Source: Amphritea opalescens (lineage in GTDB: Bacteria > Pseudomonadota > Gammaproteobacteria > Pseudomonadales > Balneatricaceae). Taken from it: a stretch of 64,000 bases of DNA. A program made the position numbers and the translations under genes. The notes below the pieces were generated by a model. That model ran no database searches, was not told the origin of the DNA, and was given only the letters and a program-made list of their open reading frames with translations. The stretch covers positions 28,471 to 92,470 of the forward strand of contig NZ_RQXW01000014.1 of NCBI RefSeq assembly GCF_003957515.1. The letters are read 5' to 3'. Of this stretch, positions 1 through 13,314 are shown in pieces (position 1 is the first letter of the stretch; every line of letters starts with the position of its first letter).

Positions 1-1
1 G

Positions 2-3000
2 TTGGATTCTTATTTGAAATTCCTGCAACAGGGTGCTGACTCTACAGACCGCAAAGATGTCGGACTGCATGCTGCTTTCAGTTCCGTATTCCCGATCGTT
101 TCCTATTCCGGAAATGCCGCATTGGAATATGTAGGTTACCGTCTGGGCGAGCCGGTTTTTGACGTTAAAGAATGCCAGATGCGTGGTATTACTTATGCGG
201 CTCCACTGCGCGTAAGAGTCCGCCTGGTAATCTATGATCGCGAATCTTCAAATAAAGCGATCAAAGATATTAAAGAACAAGAAGTATACATGGGCGAAAT
301 GCCGCTGATGACCGACAACGGTACATTCGTTGTTAACGGTACAGAGCGTGTTATCGTGTCCCAGTTACACCGTTCGCCTGGTGTATTCTTCGACCATGAC
401 AAGGGTAAAACGCACTCCTCTGGGAAGCTGCTTTATTCTGCCCGTGTCATTCCTTACCGTGGTTCATGGTTGGACTTCGAGTTTGATCCTAAAGATAGCC
501 TATTTGTACGTATTGACCGTCGTCGTAAATTGCCGGCCACTATTCTGTTGCGTGCACTGGGATATACCACTGAAGAGATCCTCGAAACCTTCTTTGATAA
601 TACGGAATGGGTACTGAGCACAGAAGAGATTCTGATGACGCTGGTACCTACTCGTCTGCGTGGCGAAACAGCTACCTTTGATATTAAAGATGGCAGCGGC
701 AATGTACTGGTTGAATCCGGTCGTCGTGTGACACCGCGTCATATCCGTCAGTTAGAGAAAGATAATGTTACTCAGCTAGAAGTGCCTGTTGAGTATCTGC
801 TAGGTAAAGTATTAGCAAAAGATATTATCGATCCTACTACCGGTGAACTACTGTGCGAAGGCAACAGCGAGATCACTGAAGAAGTGCTTGAACTGATGCG
901 CAGCCGTGATGTTACCGCGTTTGAAACGCTGTACACCAACGAGCTGGATTGTGGTTCATTTATTTCTGATACCCTGCGTATCGATACGACGCGTAATCAG
1001 CTAGAAGCACTGGTAGAGATCTACCGGATGATGCGTCCTGGCGAGCCACCAACCAAAGAATCTGCTGAGAACCTGTTCCAGAACTTGTTCTTTGCTGAAG
1101 AGCGTTACGACCTTTCTGCTGTTGGTCGGATGAAGTTCAACCGTCGTCTAAGTCGTGATGATGAAGTCGGTTCTGGCGTGCTGGATAAAGAAGATATCCT
1201 GGCTGTTATGAAGACGTTGATCGATATTCGTAACGGTAAAGGTGTTGTCGATGATATCGATCACCTGGGTAACCGACGTATTCGTTCTGTTGGCGAAATG
1301 GCTGAAAACCAGTTCCGTGTTGGTCTAGTACGTGTAGAGCGTGCTGTCCGTGAGCGTTTGAGCATGGCGGAATCGGATAACCTGATGCCTCAGGATCTGA
1401 TCAACGCTAAGCCAGTAGCGGCTGCCGTTAAAGAGTTCTTCGGTTCGTCACAGCTGTCTCAGTTTATGGACCAAAACAACCCACTGTCGGAAGTTACCCA
1501 CAAGCGCCGTGTATCAGCGTTAGGGCCTGGCGGTTTGACACGTGAGCGTGCTGGCTTTGAGGTACGTGACGTACATCCAACCCATTACGGTCGTGTATGT
1601 CCAATCGAGACACCTGAAGGACCGAACATCGGTCTGATCAACTCGCTGGCAACCTATGCCCGCACTAACGATTATGGTTTCCTTGAGAGCCCATACCGGA
1701 AAGTGGTTGATGGTCAGGTAACTGATGAGATTGAATACCTATCAGCGATTGAAGAGGGGCGTCATGTTATCGCTCAGGCTTCTGCTGGTATGGATGACAA
1801 CCATAAGCTAACCGATGAGTTGGTTGCGGTTCGTCATGAAAATGAATTTACCGTTATGCCACCGGAAAAAGTTACCTACATGGATGTATCTCCACGTCAG
1901 GTAGTATCGGTTGCGGCGGCATTGATTCCGTTCCTAGAACACGATGACGCGAACCGCGCATTGATGGGATCGAACATGCAGCGTCAGGCTGTACCGACAT
2001 TGCGTGCTGATAAGCCGTTAGTGGGTACAGGCATGGAGCGTTATGTTGCACGTGATTCCGGCGTTTGTGTCACTGCTAAACGCGGTGGTGTGATTGAAGC
2101 GGTTGATGCGGCACGTATCGTTGTGCGTGTAAGTGATGAAGAAACAGCCGCGGGTGAAGCGGGTGTAGATATCTACAACCTGACCAAATACACCCGTTCT
2201 AACCAGAACACCTGTATCAACCAGCGCTCTATCGTGAGTCAGGGCGAAACAGTTCAGCGTGGCGATATCATGGCTGACGGCCCGTCCGTTGACCTTGGTG
2301 AGCTGGCGTTGGGGCAGAATATGCGTATCGCATTCATGCCTTGGAACGGTTACAACTTCGAAGACTCGATTCTGATCTCCGAGCGTGTTGTGCAGGAAGA
2401 TCGTTTCACCACTATCCACATTCAGGAACTGACCTGTGTGGCGCGTGATACCAAGTTGGGTTCTGAAGAGATTACTTCGGATATTCCAAACGTGGGTGAG
2501 TCTGCGCTGGCGAAACTGGATGAAGCCGGTATCGTACACATCGGTGCTGAAGTTGGCCCTGGTGATATTCTGGTTGGTAAAGTGACACCTAAGGGTGAAA
2601 CTCAGCTGACTCCGGAAGAGAAACTGCTACGAGCTATCTTTGGTGAGAAAGCCTCTGACGTTAAAGATACGTCTCTGCGTGTTAAGACAGGTACCATCGG
2701 TAAAGTTATCGATGTACAGGTATTTACCCGTGATGGCGTGCCTAAAGATGAGCGTGCACTCTCCATTGAACAATCTGAACTGAACCGTATCCGTAAGGAT
2801 TTGAACGAAGAGTTCCGCATTGTTGAGCAAGCGACCTTTGAACGTCTCGAACGTGCCCTGTGTGGTCTTAAAGCTGAAGGCGGTGCAAACTTCCAGAAAG
2901 GCGAAGAGATTACCTCTGCTGCATTGGCTGAACTGAAGAAATCTGATTGGTTCAAGATCCGTGTTGCTGATGAATCAGCACAGGAAATGCTGGAAAGAGC

Positions 3001-4009
3001 GCAAGAGCAACTCGAAGAAAGTCGTGTTGAGCTAGATGCTAAGTTCGAAGACAAGAAGAACAAGCTGCAAACAGGTGATGACCTAGCGCCGGGCGTACTG
3101 AAAATTGTCAAGGTTTACGTAGCGACTAAACGCCGCGTACAGCCAGGTGACAAGATGGCCGGTCGTCACGGTAACAAAGGTGTTATCTCCGTTATCATGC
3201 CGGTTGAAGATATGCCGTATGATGAAAACGGTGAGACGGTTGATATTGTCCTCAACCCACTGGGTGTACCATCACGGATGAACGTAGGTCAGGTGCTTGA
3301 GACCCACATGGGTATGGCGGCTAAAGGTCTGGGCGTTAAGATCAATGCGATGCTGCAAGCAGAGCGTGATCGTCTAGAAACCGTTAAAGAGCTACGTGAG
3401 TTCCTTGATCGTATCTACAACAGTGAATTGGGTGGCTATAAGTCAGGCCGTCATGAAGATATCGACTCTTTGAGCGATGACGAAGTGATGGAGCTGGCGA
3501 AAAACCTGAAAGGTGGTGTACCGCTGGCAACCGCAGTATTTGACGGTGCTAAAGAAGCGGAAGTGAAGGAGCTGCTGCGTATGGCAGACCTGAGCGATAC
3601 CGGTCAGTTCACCCTGTTTGATGGTCGCTCCGGTGATAAGTTTAGCCGTCCAGTAACCGTAGGTTACATGTACATGCTGAAACTTAACCACTTGGTTGAT
3701 GATAAGATGCACGCACGTTCTACCGGTTCTTACAGTCTGGTTACTCAGCAGCCGCTGGGTGGTAAGGCTCAGTTCGGTGGTCAGCGATTCGGTGAGATGG
3801 AAGTGTGGGCACTGGAAGCATACGGTGCTGCTTACACCTTGCAGGAAATGTTGACGGTTAAGTCCGATGACGTGAATGGCCGTACGAAGATGTATAAAAA
3901 CATCGTTGATGGCGATCATCGTATGGAACCGGGCATGCCAGAATCGTTCAACGTGCTGGTGAAAGAGATCCGTTCGCTAGGTATCGACATCGAGCTGGAA
4001 TCCGAGTAA
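2..4009 (+). CDS. rpoB: RNA polymerase beta subunit (5'-partial)
   Basis: Beta subunit of the core RNA polymerase; it forms one side of the active-site cleft and the rifampicin pocket. The reading frame is open at the left window edge. The first visible residues (DSYLKFLQQ) match about residue 33 of E. coli RpoB, so roughly 31-32 N-terminal residues are missing and the TTG at the edge is not a start. The rifampicin region ([18 protein letters not shown]) carries the wild-type Q, D, H and S at the E. coli 513, 516, 526 and 531 equivalents. The conserved C-terminal stretch with [21 protein letters not shown] is present. It is followed 73 bp later by rpoC, as in the usual rpoBC operon. Confidence 0.98.
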   Translation: MDSYLKFLQQGADSTDRKDVGLHAAFSSVFPIVSYSGNAALEYVGYRLGEPVFDVKECQMRGITYAAPLRVRVRLVIYDRESSNKAIKDIKEQEVYMGEMPLMTDNGTFVVNGTERVIVSQLHRSPGVFFDHDKGKTHSSGKLLYSARVIPYRGSWLDFEFDPKDSLFVRIDRRRKLPATILLRALGYTTEEILETFFDNTEWVLSTEEILMTLVPTRLRGETATFDIKDGSGNVLVESGRRVTPRHIRQLEKDNVTQLEVPVEYLLGKVLAKDIIDPTTGELLCEGNSEITEEVLELMRSRDVTAFETLYTNELDCGSFISDTLRIDTTRNQLEALVEIYRMMRPGEPPTKESAENLFQNLFFAEERYDLSAVGRMKFNRRLSRDDEVGSGVLDKEDILAVMKTLIDIRNGKGVVDDIDHLGNRRIRSVGEMAENQFRVGLVRVERAVRERLSMAESDNLMPQDLINAKPVAAAVKEFFGSSQLSQFMDQNNPLSEVTHKRRVSALGPGGLTRERAGFEVRDVHPTHYGRVCPIETPEGPNIGLINSLATYARTNDYGFLESPYRKVVDGQVTDEIEYLSAIEEGRHVIAQASAGMDDNHKLTDELVAVRHENEFTVMPPEKVTYMDVSPRQVVSVAAALIPFLEHDDANRALMGSNMQRQAVPTLRADKPLVGTGMERYVARDSGVCVTAKRGGVIEAVDAARIVVRVSDEETAAGEAGVDIYNLTKYTRSNQNTCINQRSIVSQGETVQRGDIMADGPSVDLGELALGQNMRIAFMPWNGYNFEDSILISERVVQEDRFTTIHIQELTCVARDTKLGSEEITSDIPNVGESALAKLDEAGIVHIGAEVGPGDILVGKVTPKGETQLTPEEKLLRAIFGEKASDVKDTSLRVKTGTIGKVIDVQVFTRDGVPKDERALSIEQSELNRIRKDLNEEFRIVEQATFERLERALCGLKAEGGANFQKGEEITSAALAELKKSDWFKIRVADESAQEMLERAQEQLEESRVELDAKFEDKKNKLQTGDDLAPGVLKIVKVYVATKRRVQPGDKMAGRHGNKGVISVIMPVEDMPYDENGETVDIVLNPLGVPSRMNVGQVLETHMGMAAKGLGVKINAMLQAERDRLETVKELREFLDRIYNSELGGYKSGRHEDIDSLSDDEVMELAKNLKGGVPLATAVFDGAKEAEVKELLRMADLSDTGQFTLFDGRSGDKFSRPVTVGYMYMLKLNHLVDDKMHARSTGSYSLVTQQPLGGKAQFGGQRFGEMEVWALEAYGAAYTLQEMLTVKSDDVNGRTKMYKNIVDGDHRMEPGMPESFNVLVKEIRSLGIDIELESE

Positions 4010-4082
4010 CCCTTTAACAGATAGTTTACTGCGCAGCTGAATTAATCGCTGCGTGGTCAACTCCCCCGAGGAGCTGAAAGAA

Positions 4083-7000
4083 ATGAAAGATTTACTAAAT
4101 CTGTTGAAATCCCAGGGACAGAACGACGAGTTTGACTCGATCCGTATCGGTCTGGCATCACCTGAGATGATTCGTTCTTGGTCTTTTGGTGAAGTTAAAA
4201 AGCCAGAAACCATTAACTACCGTACGTTTAAGCCTGAGCGTGATGGTCTGTTCTGTGCCAAGATCTTTGGTCCAGTTAAAGACTATGAATGTCTATGTGG
4301 CAAGTACAAGCGTCTCAAGCATCGCGGTGTTATCTGTGAGAAGTGTGGCGTTGAAGTAGCACTGGCTAAAGTTCGTCGTGAACGTATGGGTCACATCGAA
4401 CTGGCATCGCCGGTTGCACACATTTGGTTCTTGAAGTCTCTACCATCCCGTATCGGTTTGATGCTGGATATGACTCTGCGTGATATTGAGCGGGTCCTGT
4501 ACTTCGAATCTTTTGTTGTGATTGATCCAGGTATGACGACGCTTGAGCGTGGTCAGCTGATGAATGACGAGCAGTATTTTGAAGCGCTAGAAGAGTTCGG
4601 CGATGACTTCGATGCCCGTATGGGTGCTGAAGCAATCCAAGAACTGCTGAAATCTATCGATCTTGTAGAAGAGATCGAAGTGATGCGTGAAGAACTGCCA
4701 GCAACGAATTCTGAAACTAAAATTAAGAAGCTGTCTAAGCGTCTTAAATTGCTGGAAGGTTTCCATCTGTCAGGCAACAAGCCTGAATGGATGATTTTCC
4801 AAGTTCTGCCGGTTCTGCCGCCAGATCTGCGCCCATTGGTGCCGCTGGATGGTGGTCGTTTTGCGACTTCCGATCTCAACGATCTGTACCGTCGGGTAAT
4901 TAACCGTAACAACCGTTTGAAGCGTCTGCTTGATCTGAGTGCTCCGGATATCATCGTACGTAACGAAAAACGTATGTTGCAAGAATCTGTTGATGCGCTG
5001 CTAGATAACGGTCGTCGCGGTCGTGCTATTACCGGTTCTAACAAGCGCCCACTGAAATCCTTGGCTGATATGATCAAGGGTAAGCAGGGTCGTTTCCGTC
5101 AGAACTTGTTGGGTAAGCGAGTCGACTACTCTGGTCGTTCCGTTATCGTGGTTGGTCCATACTTGCGTTTGCATCAGTGTGGTCTGCCTAAGAAAATGGC
5201 ACTGGAGCTGTTCAAGCCTTTCATCTTCTCTAAGCTAGAGCTACGCGGTTATGCAACCACGATTAAAGCCGCTAAGAAGATGGTTGAGCGCGAAGAGTCG
5301 CTGGTATGGGATATCTTGGATGAAGTTATCCGCGAACACCCGATCATGCTTAACCGGGCACCAACACTTCACCGTTTGGGTATTCAGGCATTTGAACCTG
5401 TACTGATCGAAGGTAAAGCGATTCAGCTGCACCCATTGGTCTGTGCGGCTTACAACGCCGACTTTGACGGTGATCAGATGGCGGTACACGTGCCGTTGAC
5501 TATCGAAGCGCAGCTAGAAGCTCGTGCATTGATGATGTCAACTAACAACGTACTGTCGCCTGCTAACGGTGAGCCTATCATCGTACCTTCTCAGGACGTG
5601 GTCTTGGGGCTGTACTGGATGACCCGTGCGCGTATTAACGCTCAGGGTGAAGGCATGGTCTTCGCTGATATCAAAGAGGTTCAGCGGGCTTACGGTGCCA
5701 AGCAGGTCGATCTGCAAGCGTGCGTGAAAGTGCGTATCCACGAAACGATTCGTGATATCGAAGGTAACGAAGAGCATATCACTAGCATTAAAGAAACGAC
5801 CGTTGGTCGTGCCATGCTGTTTGATATCGTGCCAACCGGTCTACCATTTGATCTGGTTAACCAGGCGATGACGAAGAAAGCTATTTCGCGTCTGATTAAC
5901 ACCGCTTATCGTATCGTTGGTTTGAAAGATACTGTTATCTTTGCTGACCAAGTGATGTACATGGGCTTCCGTCAAGCAACAGTTTCTGGTTCTTCTATCG
6001 GTGTTAACGATTTCGTTATCCCAGATGAGAAGGTCGATATCATCACTTCTGCAGATAGCGAAGTGAAAGAGATCGAAATGCAGTACGCTGACGGTCTGGT
6101 TACCCAGGGCGAGAAATACAACAAGGTTATCGATATCTGGTCTCGTGCAAACGAAGTACTAGCTAAGAAGATGATGGATAACCTGAAGAAGGAAGAGGTG
6201 CTAAACCGTGAGGGCGAGCTAGTCATCCAAGACTCTTTCAACTCGGTTTATATGATGGCCGACTCCGGTGCCCGGGGTAGTGCTGCACAGATTCGTCAGT
6301 TGGCGGGTATGCGTGGTCTGATGGCGAAGCCGGATGGCTCCATCATCGAAACGCCAATTACCGCAAACTTCCGTGAAGGTTTGAACGTACTACAGTACTT
6401 CATCTCGACTCACGGTGCGCGTAAAGGTTTGGCGGATACCGCACTGAAAACAGCGAACTCTGGTTATCTGACACGTCGTCTGGTTGACGTATCTCAGGAT
6501 CTGGTTATCACTGAAGATGACTGTGGTACTGAAGAAGGGCTTGTCATGCAGCCGCTGATTGAAGGCGGTGATGTTGTGGTAGGTCTGGGTCATCGTATCC
6601 TGGGTCGTACTATCGCTAAAGATGTGATGGATCCAAGCGGTACTGAAGTGCTGATCGAAGCCGGTACATTGATTGATGAAGCTTGGGTTAAACGTCTTGA
6701 TGACGAACAGCGCTTCTCTTCTATCGATGAAGTGGTTGTACGTAGTGCGATTACCTGTGAAACAGCCTTCGGTCTGTGTTCTAAGTGTTATGGTCGTGAC
6801 CTCGGTCGTGGTCATAAGGTTAACCCAGGTGAAGCAGTGGGTGTTATCGCTGCTCAGTCTATCGGTGAGCCGGGTACACAGCTGACCATGCGTACCTTCC
6901 ACATCGGTGGTGCAGCATCACGGGCAGCCGCAGTCGATAGCGTACAGATTAAAAACTCCGGTGAAATCCGGATGCATAACCTTAAATCTGTAGAAAAAGC

Positions 7001-8309
7001 AGATGGTTCTCTGGTAGCAACCTCTCGTTCAGGCGAGCTGGGTGTAACCGATGAGCACGGTCGTGAGCGTGAGCGTTATAAGCTGCCTTACGGTGCTGTG
7101 ATTAAGGTTAAAGATGGCGATCGTGTTGAAGCCGGCGCTATTGTTGTTAACTGGGATCCGCATACCCACCCAATCATCTCCGAGGTGGCGGGTAAGCTTG
7201 AGTTTGTTGGTATTGATGACGGTATTACCGTTAAGCAACAAACGGATGAGCTGACCGGCTTGTCGACTATCGAGATTCTGGACCCAGCAGTACGTCCAGC
7301 GGCGGGTAAAGATATCCGTCCGATGATCCGTTTGGTTGATGCGACGACGGGTGCTGACCTGTTCCACCCGGGTACAGACTCCGCTGCTCAATACCTGCTG
7401 CCTGCTAAGGCGATTCTGAACCTGAACAATGGTGCAGAAGTGGGTATCGGTGATGTACTGGCACGTATCCCTCAGGAAGGTTCTGTGAACAAGGATATCA
7501 CCGGTGGTCTGCCACGGGTTGCTGACTTGTTCGAAGCGCGTAAGCCTAAAGAATCTTCTATTCTGGCTGAAGTGTCCGGTACGATCACCTTCGGTAAAGA
7601 AACCAAAGGTAAGAAACGTCTAGTGATCAGTCCTCCTGATGCTGATCCTGTCGAGCTGATGATTCCTAAGTGGCGTAACCTGAACGTATTTGAAGGTGAA
7701 GTCGTGCAGAAGGGTGAGGTTATCTCCGATGGCCCATCTAACTCCCATGATATTTTACGTATCAAGGGTGTTGCGGAACTGGCGAAATACATCACCTCTG
7801 AAATTCAAGACGTTTACCGTCTGCAGGGTGTTGGCATCAACGATAAGCACATCGAAGTTATTGTACGTCAGATGCTGCGTAAGGTTGATATCACTGCCAG
7901 TGGTGATAGCTCGTTCATCAACGGTGAACAGGCTGAATACCACAAGGTTATCGCTGAGAATAAGCGTTTGGTTGCTGATGGTAAGATGCCGGCTAAGTAC
8001 GATCGTGTACTGCTGGGTATCACTAAAGCATCGCTGGCAACAGAGTCCTTTATCTCTGCTGCATCGTTCCAAGAAACAACCCGCGTTCTAACTGAAGGTG
8101 CGGTGTGTGGTAAGAAAGATTACCTGCGCGGCCTGAAAGAAAACGTGGTTGTTGGACGATTGATTCCAGCCGGTACCGGTTTGGCTTATCACAAAGCGCG
8201 TAAGCGTAAAGCTCAGAAAGTCGATGATAACGTCACTGTAAGTGCAGAAGATGTTCAATTGGCACTGACTGAAGCGTTGAACCAAGCAGCGATGCCTGAT
8301 TCAGAATAA
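4083..8309 (+). CDS. rpoC: RNA polymerase beta' subunit
   Basis: Beta' subunit, which holds the catalytic magnesium. The protein has 1408 residues (E. coli 1407). The motif NADFDGDQ lies at residues 458-465 with the three catalytic aspartates. The N-terminal zinc-ribbon cysteines ([20 protein letters not shown]) and the second zinc site (CET...CSKCYG) are intact. I chose the ATG at 4083 because MKDLL matches the family N terminus and a GAGGAG Shine-Dalgarno lies about nine bases upstream. A GTG at 4053 would add ten unlikely residues. A strong intrinsic terminator follows 128 bp downstream of the stop. Confidence 0.98.
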   Translation: MKDLLNLLKSQGQNDEFDSIRIGLASPEMIRSWSFGEVKKPETINYRTFKPERDGLFCAKIFGPVKDYECLCGKYKRLKHRGVICEKCGVEVALAKVRRERMGHIELASPVAHIWFLKSLPSRIGLMLDMTLRDIERVLYFESFVVIDPGMTTLERGQLMNDEQYFEALEEFGDDFDARMGAEAIQELLKSIDLVEEIEVMREELPATNSETKIKKLSKRLKLLEGFHLSGNKPEWMIFQVLPVLPPDLRPLVPLDGGRFATSDLNDLYRRVINRNNRLKRLLDLSAPDIIVRNEKRMLQESVDALLDNGRRGRAITGSNKRPLKSLADMIKGKQGRFRQNLLGKRVDYSGRSVIVVGPYLRLHQCGLPKKMALELFKPFIFSKLELRGYATTIKAAKKMVEREESLVWDILDEVIREHPIMLNRAPTLHRLGIQAFEPVLIEGKAIQLHPLVCAAYNADFDGDQMAVHVPLTIEAQLEARALMMSTNNVLSPANGEPIIVPSQDVVLGLYWMTRARINAQGEGMVFADIKEVQRAYGAKQVDLQACVKVRIHETIRDIEGNEEHITSIKETTVGRAMLFDIVPTGLPFDLVNQAMTKKAISRLINTAYRIVGLKDTVIFADQVMYMGFRQATVSGSSIGVNDFVIPDEKVDIITSADSEVKEIEMQYADGLVTQGEKYNKVIDIWSRANEVLAKKMMDNLKKEEVLNREGELVIQDSFNSVYMMADSGARGSAAQIRQLAGMRGLMAKPDGSIIETPITANFREGLNVLQYFISTHGARKGLADTALKTANSGYLTRRLVDVSQDLVITEDDCGTEEGLVMQPLIEGGDVVVGLGHRILGRTIAKDVMDPSGTEVLIEAGTLIDEAWVKRLDDEQRFSSIDEVVVRSAITCETAFGLCSKCYGRDLGRGHKVNPGEAVGVIAAQSIGEPGTQLTMRTFHIGGAASRAAAVDSVQIKNSGEIRMHNLKSVEKADGSLVATSRSGELGVTDEHGRERERYKLPYGAVIKVKDGDRVEAGAIVVNWDPHTHPIISEVAGKLEFVGIDDGITVKQQTDELTGLSTIEILDPAVRPAAGKDIRPMIRLVDATTGADLFHPGTDSAAQYLLPAKAILNLNNGAEVGIGDVLARIPQEGSVNKDITGGLPRVADLFEARKPKESSILAEVSGTITFGKETKGKKRLVISPPDADPVELMIPKWRNLNVFEGEVVQKGEVISDGPSNSHDILRIKGVAELAKYITSEIQDVYRLQGVGINDKHIEVIVRQMLRKVDITASGDSSFINGEQAEYHKVIAENKRLVADGKMPAKYDRVLLGITKASLATESFISAASFQETTRVLTEGAVCGKKDYLRGLKENVVVGRLIPAGTGLAYHKARKRKAQKVDDNVTVSAEDVQLALTEALNQAAMPDSE

Positions 8310-8437
8310 TAAGCTGTTGGCGGGCCTGAATTAGTTTTCGGGCCTGTAATTAGAGCTTATATGTGGGTAACTTTGGTCTAGAGGCTAAGAAAGATCTAAA
8401 AAGAGTTATCTAATACTTGGTCGAATATTGACCTAGT

Positions 8438-8470
8438 GGGCCGAGATTGAGTACAATCTCGGCCCTTTCG
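8438..8470 (+). terminator. Intrinsic terminator after rpoC
   Basis: A perfect 12-bp stem (GGGCCGAGATTG at 8438-8449, CAATCTCGGCCC at 8454-8465) with loop AGTA is followed by TTTCG. It probably ends rpoBC transcription before the str operon. The downstream T-run is short, so some read-through is possible. Confidence 0.8.
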
Positions 8471-8472
8471 TG

Positions 8473-8500
8473 ACAGGAGTGAAAAAAATCCTGTTTTTTT
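8473..8500 (+). terminator. Second terminator/attenuator-like hairpin before rpsL
   Basis: ACAGGA at 8473-8478 pairs with TCCTGT at 8489-8494, with an A-rich ten-base loop and a T-run to 8500. It sits only 30 bp before the rpsL start. It could be a second terminator for rpoC read-through or an attenuator in the str leader; the sequence cannot distinguish these. Confidence 0.55.
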
Positions 8501-8509
8501 GGTGCTTAA

Positions 8510-8905
<396 letters not shown>

Positions 8906-8994
8906 TTGTTTCCGGGACGGCGACAGAAGTCCGGCACTGGCTGTGCAAACAGCCCGCTATACAACTAGAGCTAGACCGCAAGCAATAAGAGTAA

Positions 8995-9029
8995 GGTCAG
9001 GTATCAATTCCTGAAATAACCTGAAGACC
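8995..9029 (+). promoter_or_regulatory. Bulged hairpin in the rpsL-rpsG gap
   Basis: GGTCAGGT (8995-9002) can pair with ACCT (9019-9022) and GACC (9026-9029), leaving a three-base GAA bulge, 20 bp before the rpsG start. In E. coli the S12-S7 gap carries the S7 feedback site. By position this hairpin is a candidate equivalent; that is inference. Confidence 0.4.
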
Positions 9030-9034
9030 TGTAG

Positions 9035-9520
<486 letters not shown>

Positions 9521-9550
9521 GCTTTTGATGTAAGGTCTGAGGATTGAGTT

Positions 9551-11641
9551 TTGGCTCGTAAAACGCCTATTAACAGATATCGAAATATCGGTATCTGCGC
9601 CCATGTTGATGCTGGTAAAACAACGACCACTGAGCGTGTTTTGTTCTATACCGGTATGTCTCATAAGATCGGTGAAGTACACGACGGTGCGGCGACCATG
9701 GACTGGATGGAGCAGGAACAGGAGCGTGGTATTACTATCACCTCCGCTGCGACAACCTGTTTCTGGAGTGGCATGAGTAAGCAGTTTGATCAGCACCGTA
9801 TCAATATTATTGATACGCCGGGACACGTTGACTTCACGATTGAAGTTGAGCGTTCTCTGCGGGTGCTTGATGGCGCTGTTGTGGTGTTATGTGCGTCTTC
9901 GGGTGTTCAGCCTCAGACCGAGACCGTTTGGCGTCAGGCGGATAAATATGAAGTGCCGCGTATGGTTTTCGTCAATAAGATGGACCGTGCCGGTGCTGAC
10001 TTCTTCATGGTCAAAGACCAGTTGAAGGAACGTCTGGGGGCAAGCGCTGTACCGATCAATTTTCCGATTGGTGCAGAAGAAGAGTTTAAAGGTGTAGTCG
10101 ATCTGATTCGCATGAAAGCCATTATGTGGAATGAAGCGGATCAGGGGATGACTTACGAGCTTTACGACATCCCCGCTGAGTTGCAAGAGCAGGCTGAAGA
10201 GCTGCGTGAGCAGATGATTGAAGCCGCTGCTGAAGCATCCGATGAGCTGATGGACAAATACCTCGAAGGAGGTGAGTTGTCCAATGAAGAGATAAAAGCG
10301 GGCTTGCGTCGACGCACTCTTGCTAACGAACTTGTTCTAATGCAGGCAGGTTCTGCCTTTAAGAATAAGGGCGTGCAAGCGATGCTAGATGCCGTGATTG
10401 AGTATATGCCATCGCCGGTCGAAGTTAAGGCGATCGAGGGTATGCTTGATGATGACGAGACGCTTGAAACTCGCGAAGCGGATGATGCAGCACCTTTTGC
10501 AGCGTTGGCATTTAAAATAGCGACTGATCCATTCGTGGGTACACTGACATTCGTGCGTGTGTATTCGGGTGTGCTGGCTTCTGGCGATAGTGTTATTAAC
10601 ACTGTTAAAGGTAAGAAAGAGCGCGTCGGACGGATGGTGCAGATGCACGCTAACAACCGTGAAGAGATTAAAGAGGTTCGCGCAGGCGATATCGCTGCTC
10701 TGATCGGTATGAAAGATGTTACGACCGGAGATACTCTGTGCTCTCCTGATCATAAGATCACGTTAGAGCGTATGGAGTTTCCTGAACCGGTAATCTCGGT
10801 GGCTGTTGAGCCTAGATCTCAGGCAGACCAGGAAAAAATGGGTATCGCGCTGGGCAAGCTTGCTCAGGAAGATCCTTCTTTCCGGGTGGCAACTGATCCT
10901 GAAACCGGTCAGACAATTATCTCTGGTATGGGCGAATTGCACCTAGATATATTGGTGGATCGCATGAAACGCGAATTTAGCGTTGAAGCGAACATCGGTA
11001 AGCCGCAGGTAGCCTATCGCGAGAAAATCCGTCAGTCTGTCGATGCAAACCATAAGTTTATTCGTCAGTCAGGTGGTCGTGGCCAGTATGGTCATGTAGT
11101 CATTGAGTTTAGTCCGTCTGAAAATGAAGGGCTGGAGTTTATCAATGAAATTGTTGGTGGTTCTATTCCTAAGGAATATATCCCAGCGATAGAAAAAGGT
11201 ATCGAAGAGCAGATGAAAAACGGCGTTATTGCCGGTTATCCGCTCATCGGCCTGAAGGCTCGTCTACATGATGGGTCTTACCATGAAGTTGACTCTAATG
11301 AGATGGCGTTTAAAATTGCCGCCTCACAGGCGCTTAAAAAGTATGCGCAGGAAGCAAGTCCCTGTCTGCTTGAGCCTGTTATGAAGGTGGAAGTTGTAAC
11401 GCCCGAAGATTACATGGGTGACGTGATGGGTGACCTGAACCGTCGACGTGGTCTGGTTCAGGGTATGGACGATTGTAGTTCAGGTAAGATAATCAATGCT
11501 CAGGTTCCACTGGGCGAGATGTTTGGTTATGCTACCGACCTGCGTTCGGCTACTCAGGGTCGTGCAACCTACTCAATGGAATTTCTTGATTATGCCGAAG
11601 CGTCAGACAATGTCGCCCAGGCAGTAATCAATGCAAGATAA
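9551..11641 (+). CDS. fusA: Elongation factor G, TTG start
   Basis: EF-G, the translocation GTPase of the ribosome, 696 residues (E. coli 704). GTPase motifs are visible: [11 protein letters not shown] (G1), [11 protein letters not shown] (G2), DTPGHVDF (G3) and NKMDRAG (G4). The start must be TTG at 9551: an in-frame stop lies two codons upstream (TGA at 9545-9547) and no ATG or GTG occurs before the G1 motif, while MARKTPI matches the family N terminus. A TGAGGA Shine-Dalgarno precedes it. Domains II to V, including [12 protein letters not shown], are complete. Confidence 0.97.
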   Translation: MARKTPINRYRNIGICAHVDAGKTTTTERVLFYTGMSHKIGEVHDGAATMDWMEQEQERGITITSAATTCFWSGMSKQFDQHRINIIDTPGHVDFTIEVERSLRVLDGAVVVLCASSGVQPQTETVWRQADKYEVPRMVFVNKMDRAGADFFMVKDQLKERLGASAVPINFPIGAEEEFKGVVDLIRMKAIMWNEADQGMTYELYDIPAELQEQAEELREQMIEAAAEASDELMDKYLEGGELSNEEIKAGLRRRTLANELVLMQAGSAFKNKGVQAMLDAVIEYMPSPVEVKAIEGMLDDDETLETREADDAAPFAALAFKIATDPFVGTLTFVRVYSGVLASGDSVINTVKGKKERVGRMVQMHANNREEIKEVRAGDIAALIGMKDVTTGDTLCSPDHKITLERMEFPEPVISVAVEPRSQADQEKMGIALGKLAQEDPSFRVATDPETGQTIISGMGELHLDILVDRMKREFSVEANIGKPQVAYREKIRQSVDANHKFIRQSGGRGQYGHVVIEFSPSENEGLEFINEIVGGSIPKEYIPAIEKGIEEQMKNGVIAGYPLIGLKARLHDGSYHEVDSNEMAFKIAASQALKKYAQEASPCLLEPVMKVEVVTPEDYMGDVMGDLNRRRGLVQGMDDCSSGKIINAQVPLGEMFGYATDLRSATQGRATYSMEFLDYAEASDNVAQAVINAR

Positions 11642-11671
11642 TTTGCCCAACATATTAATGAGGAATTAATC

Positions 11672-12895
11672 GTGGCTAAAGAACAATTTGAACGCTCAAA
11701 ACCGCATGTTAACGTTGGTACAATCGGCCACGTTGACCACGGTAAAACTACTCTGACAGCAGCACTGACCCGTGTATGTGCAGAAGTTTTCGGTGGCAAA
11801 GCTATCTCATTCGCCGGTATCGATAATGCGCCAGAAGAACGTGAACGTGGTATCACTATCGCGACTTCTCACGTTGAGTATGATTCTCCAATTCGTCACT
11901 ATGCGCACGTTGACTGCCCAGGACACGCGGATTATGTGAAAAACATGATCACCGGTGCTGCTCAGATGGATGGTGCTATCTTGGTTTGTGGCGCGACTGA
12001 TGGCCCTATGCCACAGACTCGTGAGCACATCCTGCTGTCTCGTCAGGTTGGTGTACCTTACATCATCGTATTCCTGAACAAAGCAGACCTGCTGGCTGAA
12101 GATTGCGGCGGCGTTGATTCTGAAGAATACGCTGAAATGCTGGAATTGGTTGAGATGGAGCTGCGTGAGCTGCTTGATACTTACGACTTCCCAGGTGATG
12201 ACACTCCAATCATTGCAGGTTCTGCATTGATGGCGTTGAACGGCGAAGATGAAAACGAACTGGGAACAACGGCTGTACGTAAGCTAGTTGAAGCACTGGA
12301 TACTTACATTCCAGAACCAGAACGTGCTATCGATCAGCCATTCTTGATGCCTATCGAGGACGTATTCTCTATCTCTGGTCGTGGTACTGTAGTAACTGGC
12401 CGTGTAGAGCGTGGTATTGTTAAGACGGGTGAAGAGATTCAAATCGTCGGTATCCGTGAAACTCAAACAACTACCTGTACTGGTGTTGAGATGTTCCGTA
12501 AGCTGCTTGACGAAGGTCGTGCAGGTGAGAACATTGGTGCATTGTTGCGTGGTACTAAGCGTGACGACGTAGAGCGTGGTCAAGTGCTGGCTAAGCCAGG
12601 TACAATCACTCCTCACACTCGTTTCGAAGGTGAAGTATACGTACTGTCAAAAGATGAAGGCGGTCGTCACACTCCATTCTTCAAAGGTTACCGTCCACAG
12701 TTCTTCTTCCGTACTTGTGACATCACAGGTTCTTGTGAGCTTCCAGAAGGCGTTGAAATGGTAATGCCAGGCGATAACATCAAAATGGATGTTACCCTGA
12801 TCAACCCTATCGCAATGGAAGAAGGTCTGCGCTTCGCGATTCGTGAAGGCGGCCGTACTGTTGGTGCTGGCGTTGTAGCTAAAATCATCGACTAA
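11672..12895 (+). CDS. tuf: Elongation factor Tu
   Basis: EF-Tu delivers aminoacyl-tRNA to the ribosome. GTPase motifs [17 protein letters not shown] and NKAD are present. The 407-residue length exceeds E. coli (394); the extra residues lie in the G domain (around [14 protein letters not shown] and [11 protein letters not shown]), as in many non-enteric gammaproteobacteria. The start is GTG at 11672, as in E. coli tufA, behind a GAGGAA Shine-Dalgarno. It is the last gene of the str operon and is followed directly by a strong terminator. Confidence 0.98.
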   Translation: MAKEQFERSKPHVNVGTIGHVDHGKTTLTAALTRVCAEVFGGKAISFAGIDNAPEERERGITIATSHVEYDSPIRHYAHVDCPGHADYVKNMITGAAQMDGAILVCGATDGPMPQTREHILLSRQVGVPYIIVFLNKADLLAEDCGGVDSEEYAEMLELVEMELRELLDTYDFPGDDTPIIAGSALMALNGEDENELGTTAVRKLVEALDTYIPEPERAIDQPFLMPIEDVFSISGRGTVVTGRVERGIVKTGEEIQIVGIRETQTTTCTGVEMFRKLLDEGRAGENIGALLRGTKRDDVERGQVLAKPGTITPHTRFEGEVYVLSKDEGGRHTPFFKGYRPQFFFRTCDITGSCELPEGVEMVMPGDNIKMDVTLINPIAMEEGLRFAIREGGRTVGAGVVAKIID

Positions 12896-12910
12896 TCTTC
12901 GTTGATATAT

Positions 12911-12939
12911 AAAAAAGGCTCCTTCGGGAGCTTTTTTTT
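12911..12939 (+). terminator. Terminator after tuf
   Basis: A GCTCC stem with a TTCG tetraloop and GGAGC (12918-12931) is flanked by six A upstream and eight T downstream. It closes the str operon 15 bp after the tuf stop. Confidence 0.9.
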
Positions 12940-13220
12940 GTCTTTTTTATGTAGCTTGAGTTTAGCGTATTTCAGCTTTTGTGCGGCCGTATCAAAAACC
13001 CATCGCTAATCTGGGTGTTAAGAGAATCTGCTTGGATTGACTCGCGCTCATTTACGTCCGCCAATGAGGGAATAGATAGTCACTTCTTTGTTTTAGCTTT
13101 CTGCTTTATCTCCCTGTTTTGCTTAAGTATCGATTCTCTCTGTCTGATTTTTGTTGCGCTGACTTGGCTGCTGTTGAGCGCCGCTAAAGGCGGGCTGTTT
13201 AATTTGTAAACAATACAGGC
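12940..13220. other. Gene-free stretch upstream of the S10 promoter
   Basis: No convincing gene is seen between the tuf terminator and the rpsJ promoter. One open frame of 76 codons (12979-13209) is hydrophobic but has no Shine-Dalgarno, no family resemblance that I recognise, and ends just before the promoter, so I treat it as chance. Confidence 0.6.
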
Positions 13221-13249
13221 TTGACTTGGGTGTATAGGGTAAGTAGAAT
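13221..13249 (+). promoter_or_regulatory. Promoter of the S10 operon
   Basis: A -35 TTGACT (13221-13226) and a -10 TAGAAT (13244-13249) are 17 bp apart, close to the sigma-70 consensus. Start of transcription would be near 13256. The leader to rpsJ is about 60 nt and contains a small ACCCC/GGGGT hairpin, much shorter than the E. coli S10 leader. Confidence 0.85.
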
Positions 13250-13314
13250 GCGCTACCCCGTTAAATGGGGTTAGGTGGCGAAAGCCTTTTTTTAATTCTA
13301 GGAATTGTGGTCAA

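Noticed and set aside
2..4. TTG at the left edge as the rpoB start
   Set aside because: Alignment with E. coli RpoB places it at about residue 32, so the gene continues beyond the window.
12979..13209. Open frame of 76 codons upstream of rpsJ
   Set aside because: No Shine-Dalgarno and no recognisable family; it ends at the S10 promoter. Treated as chance.
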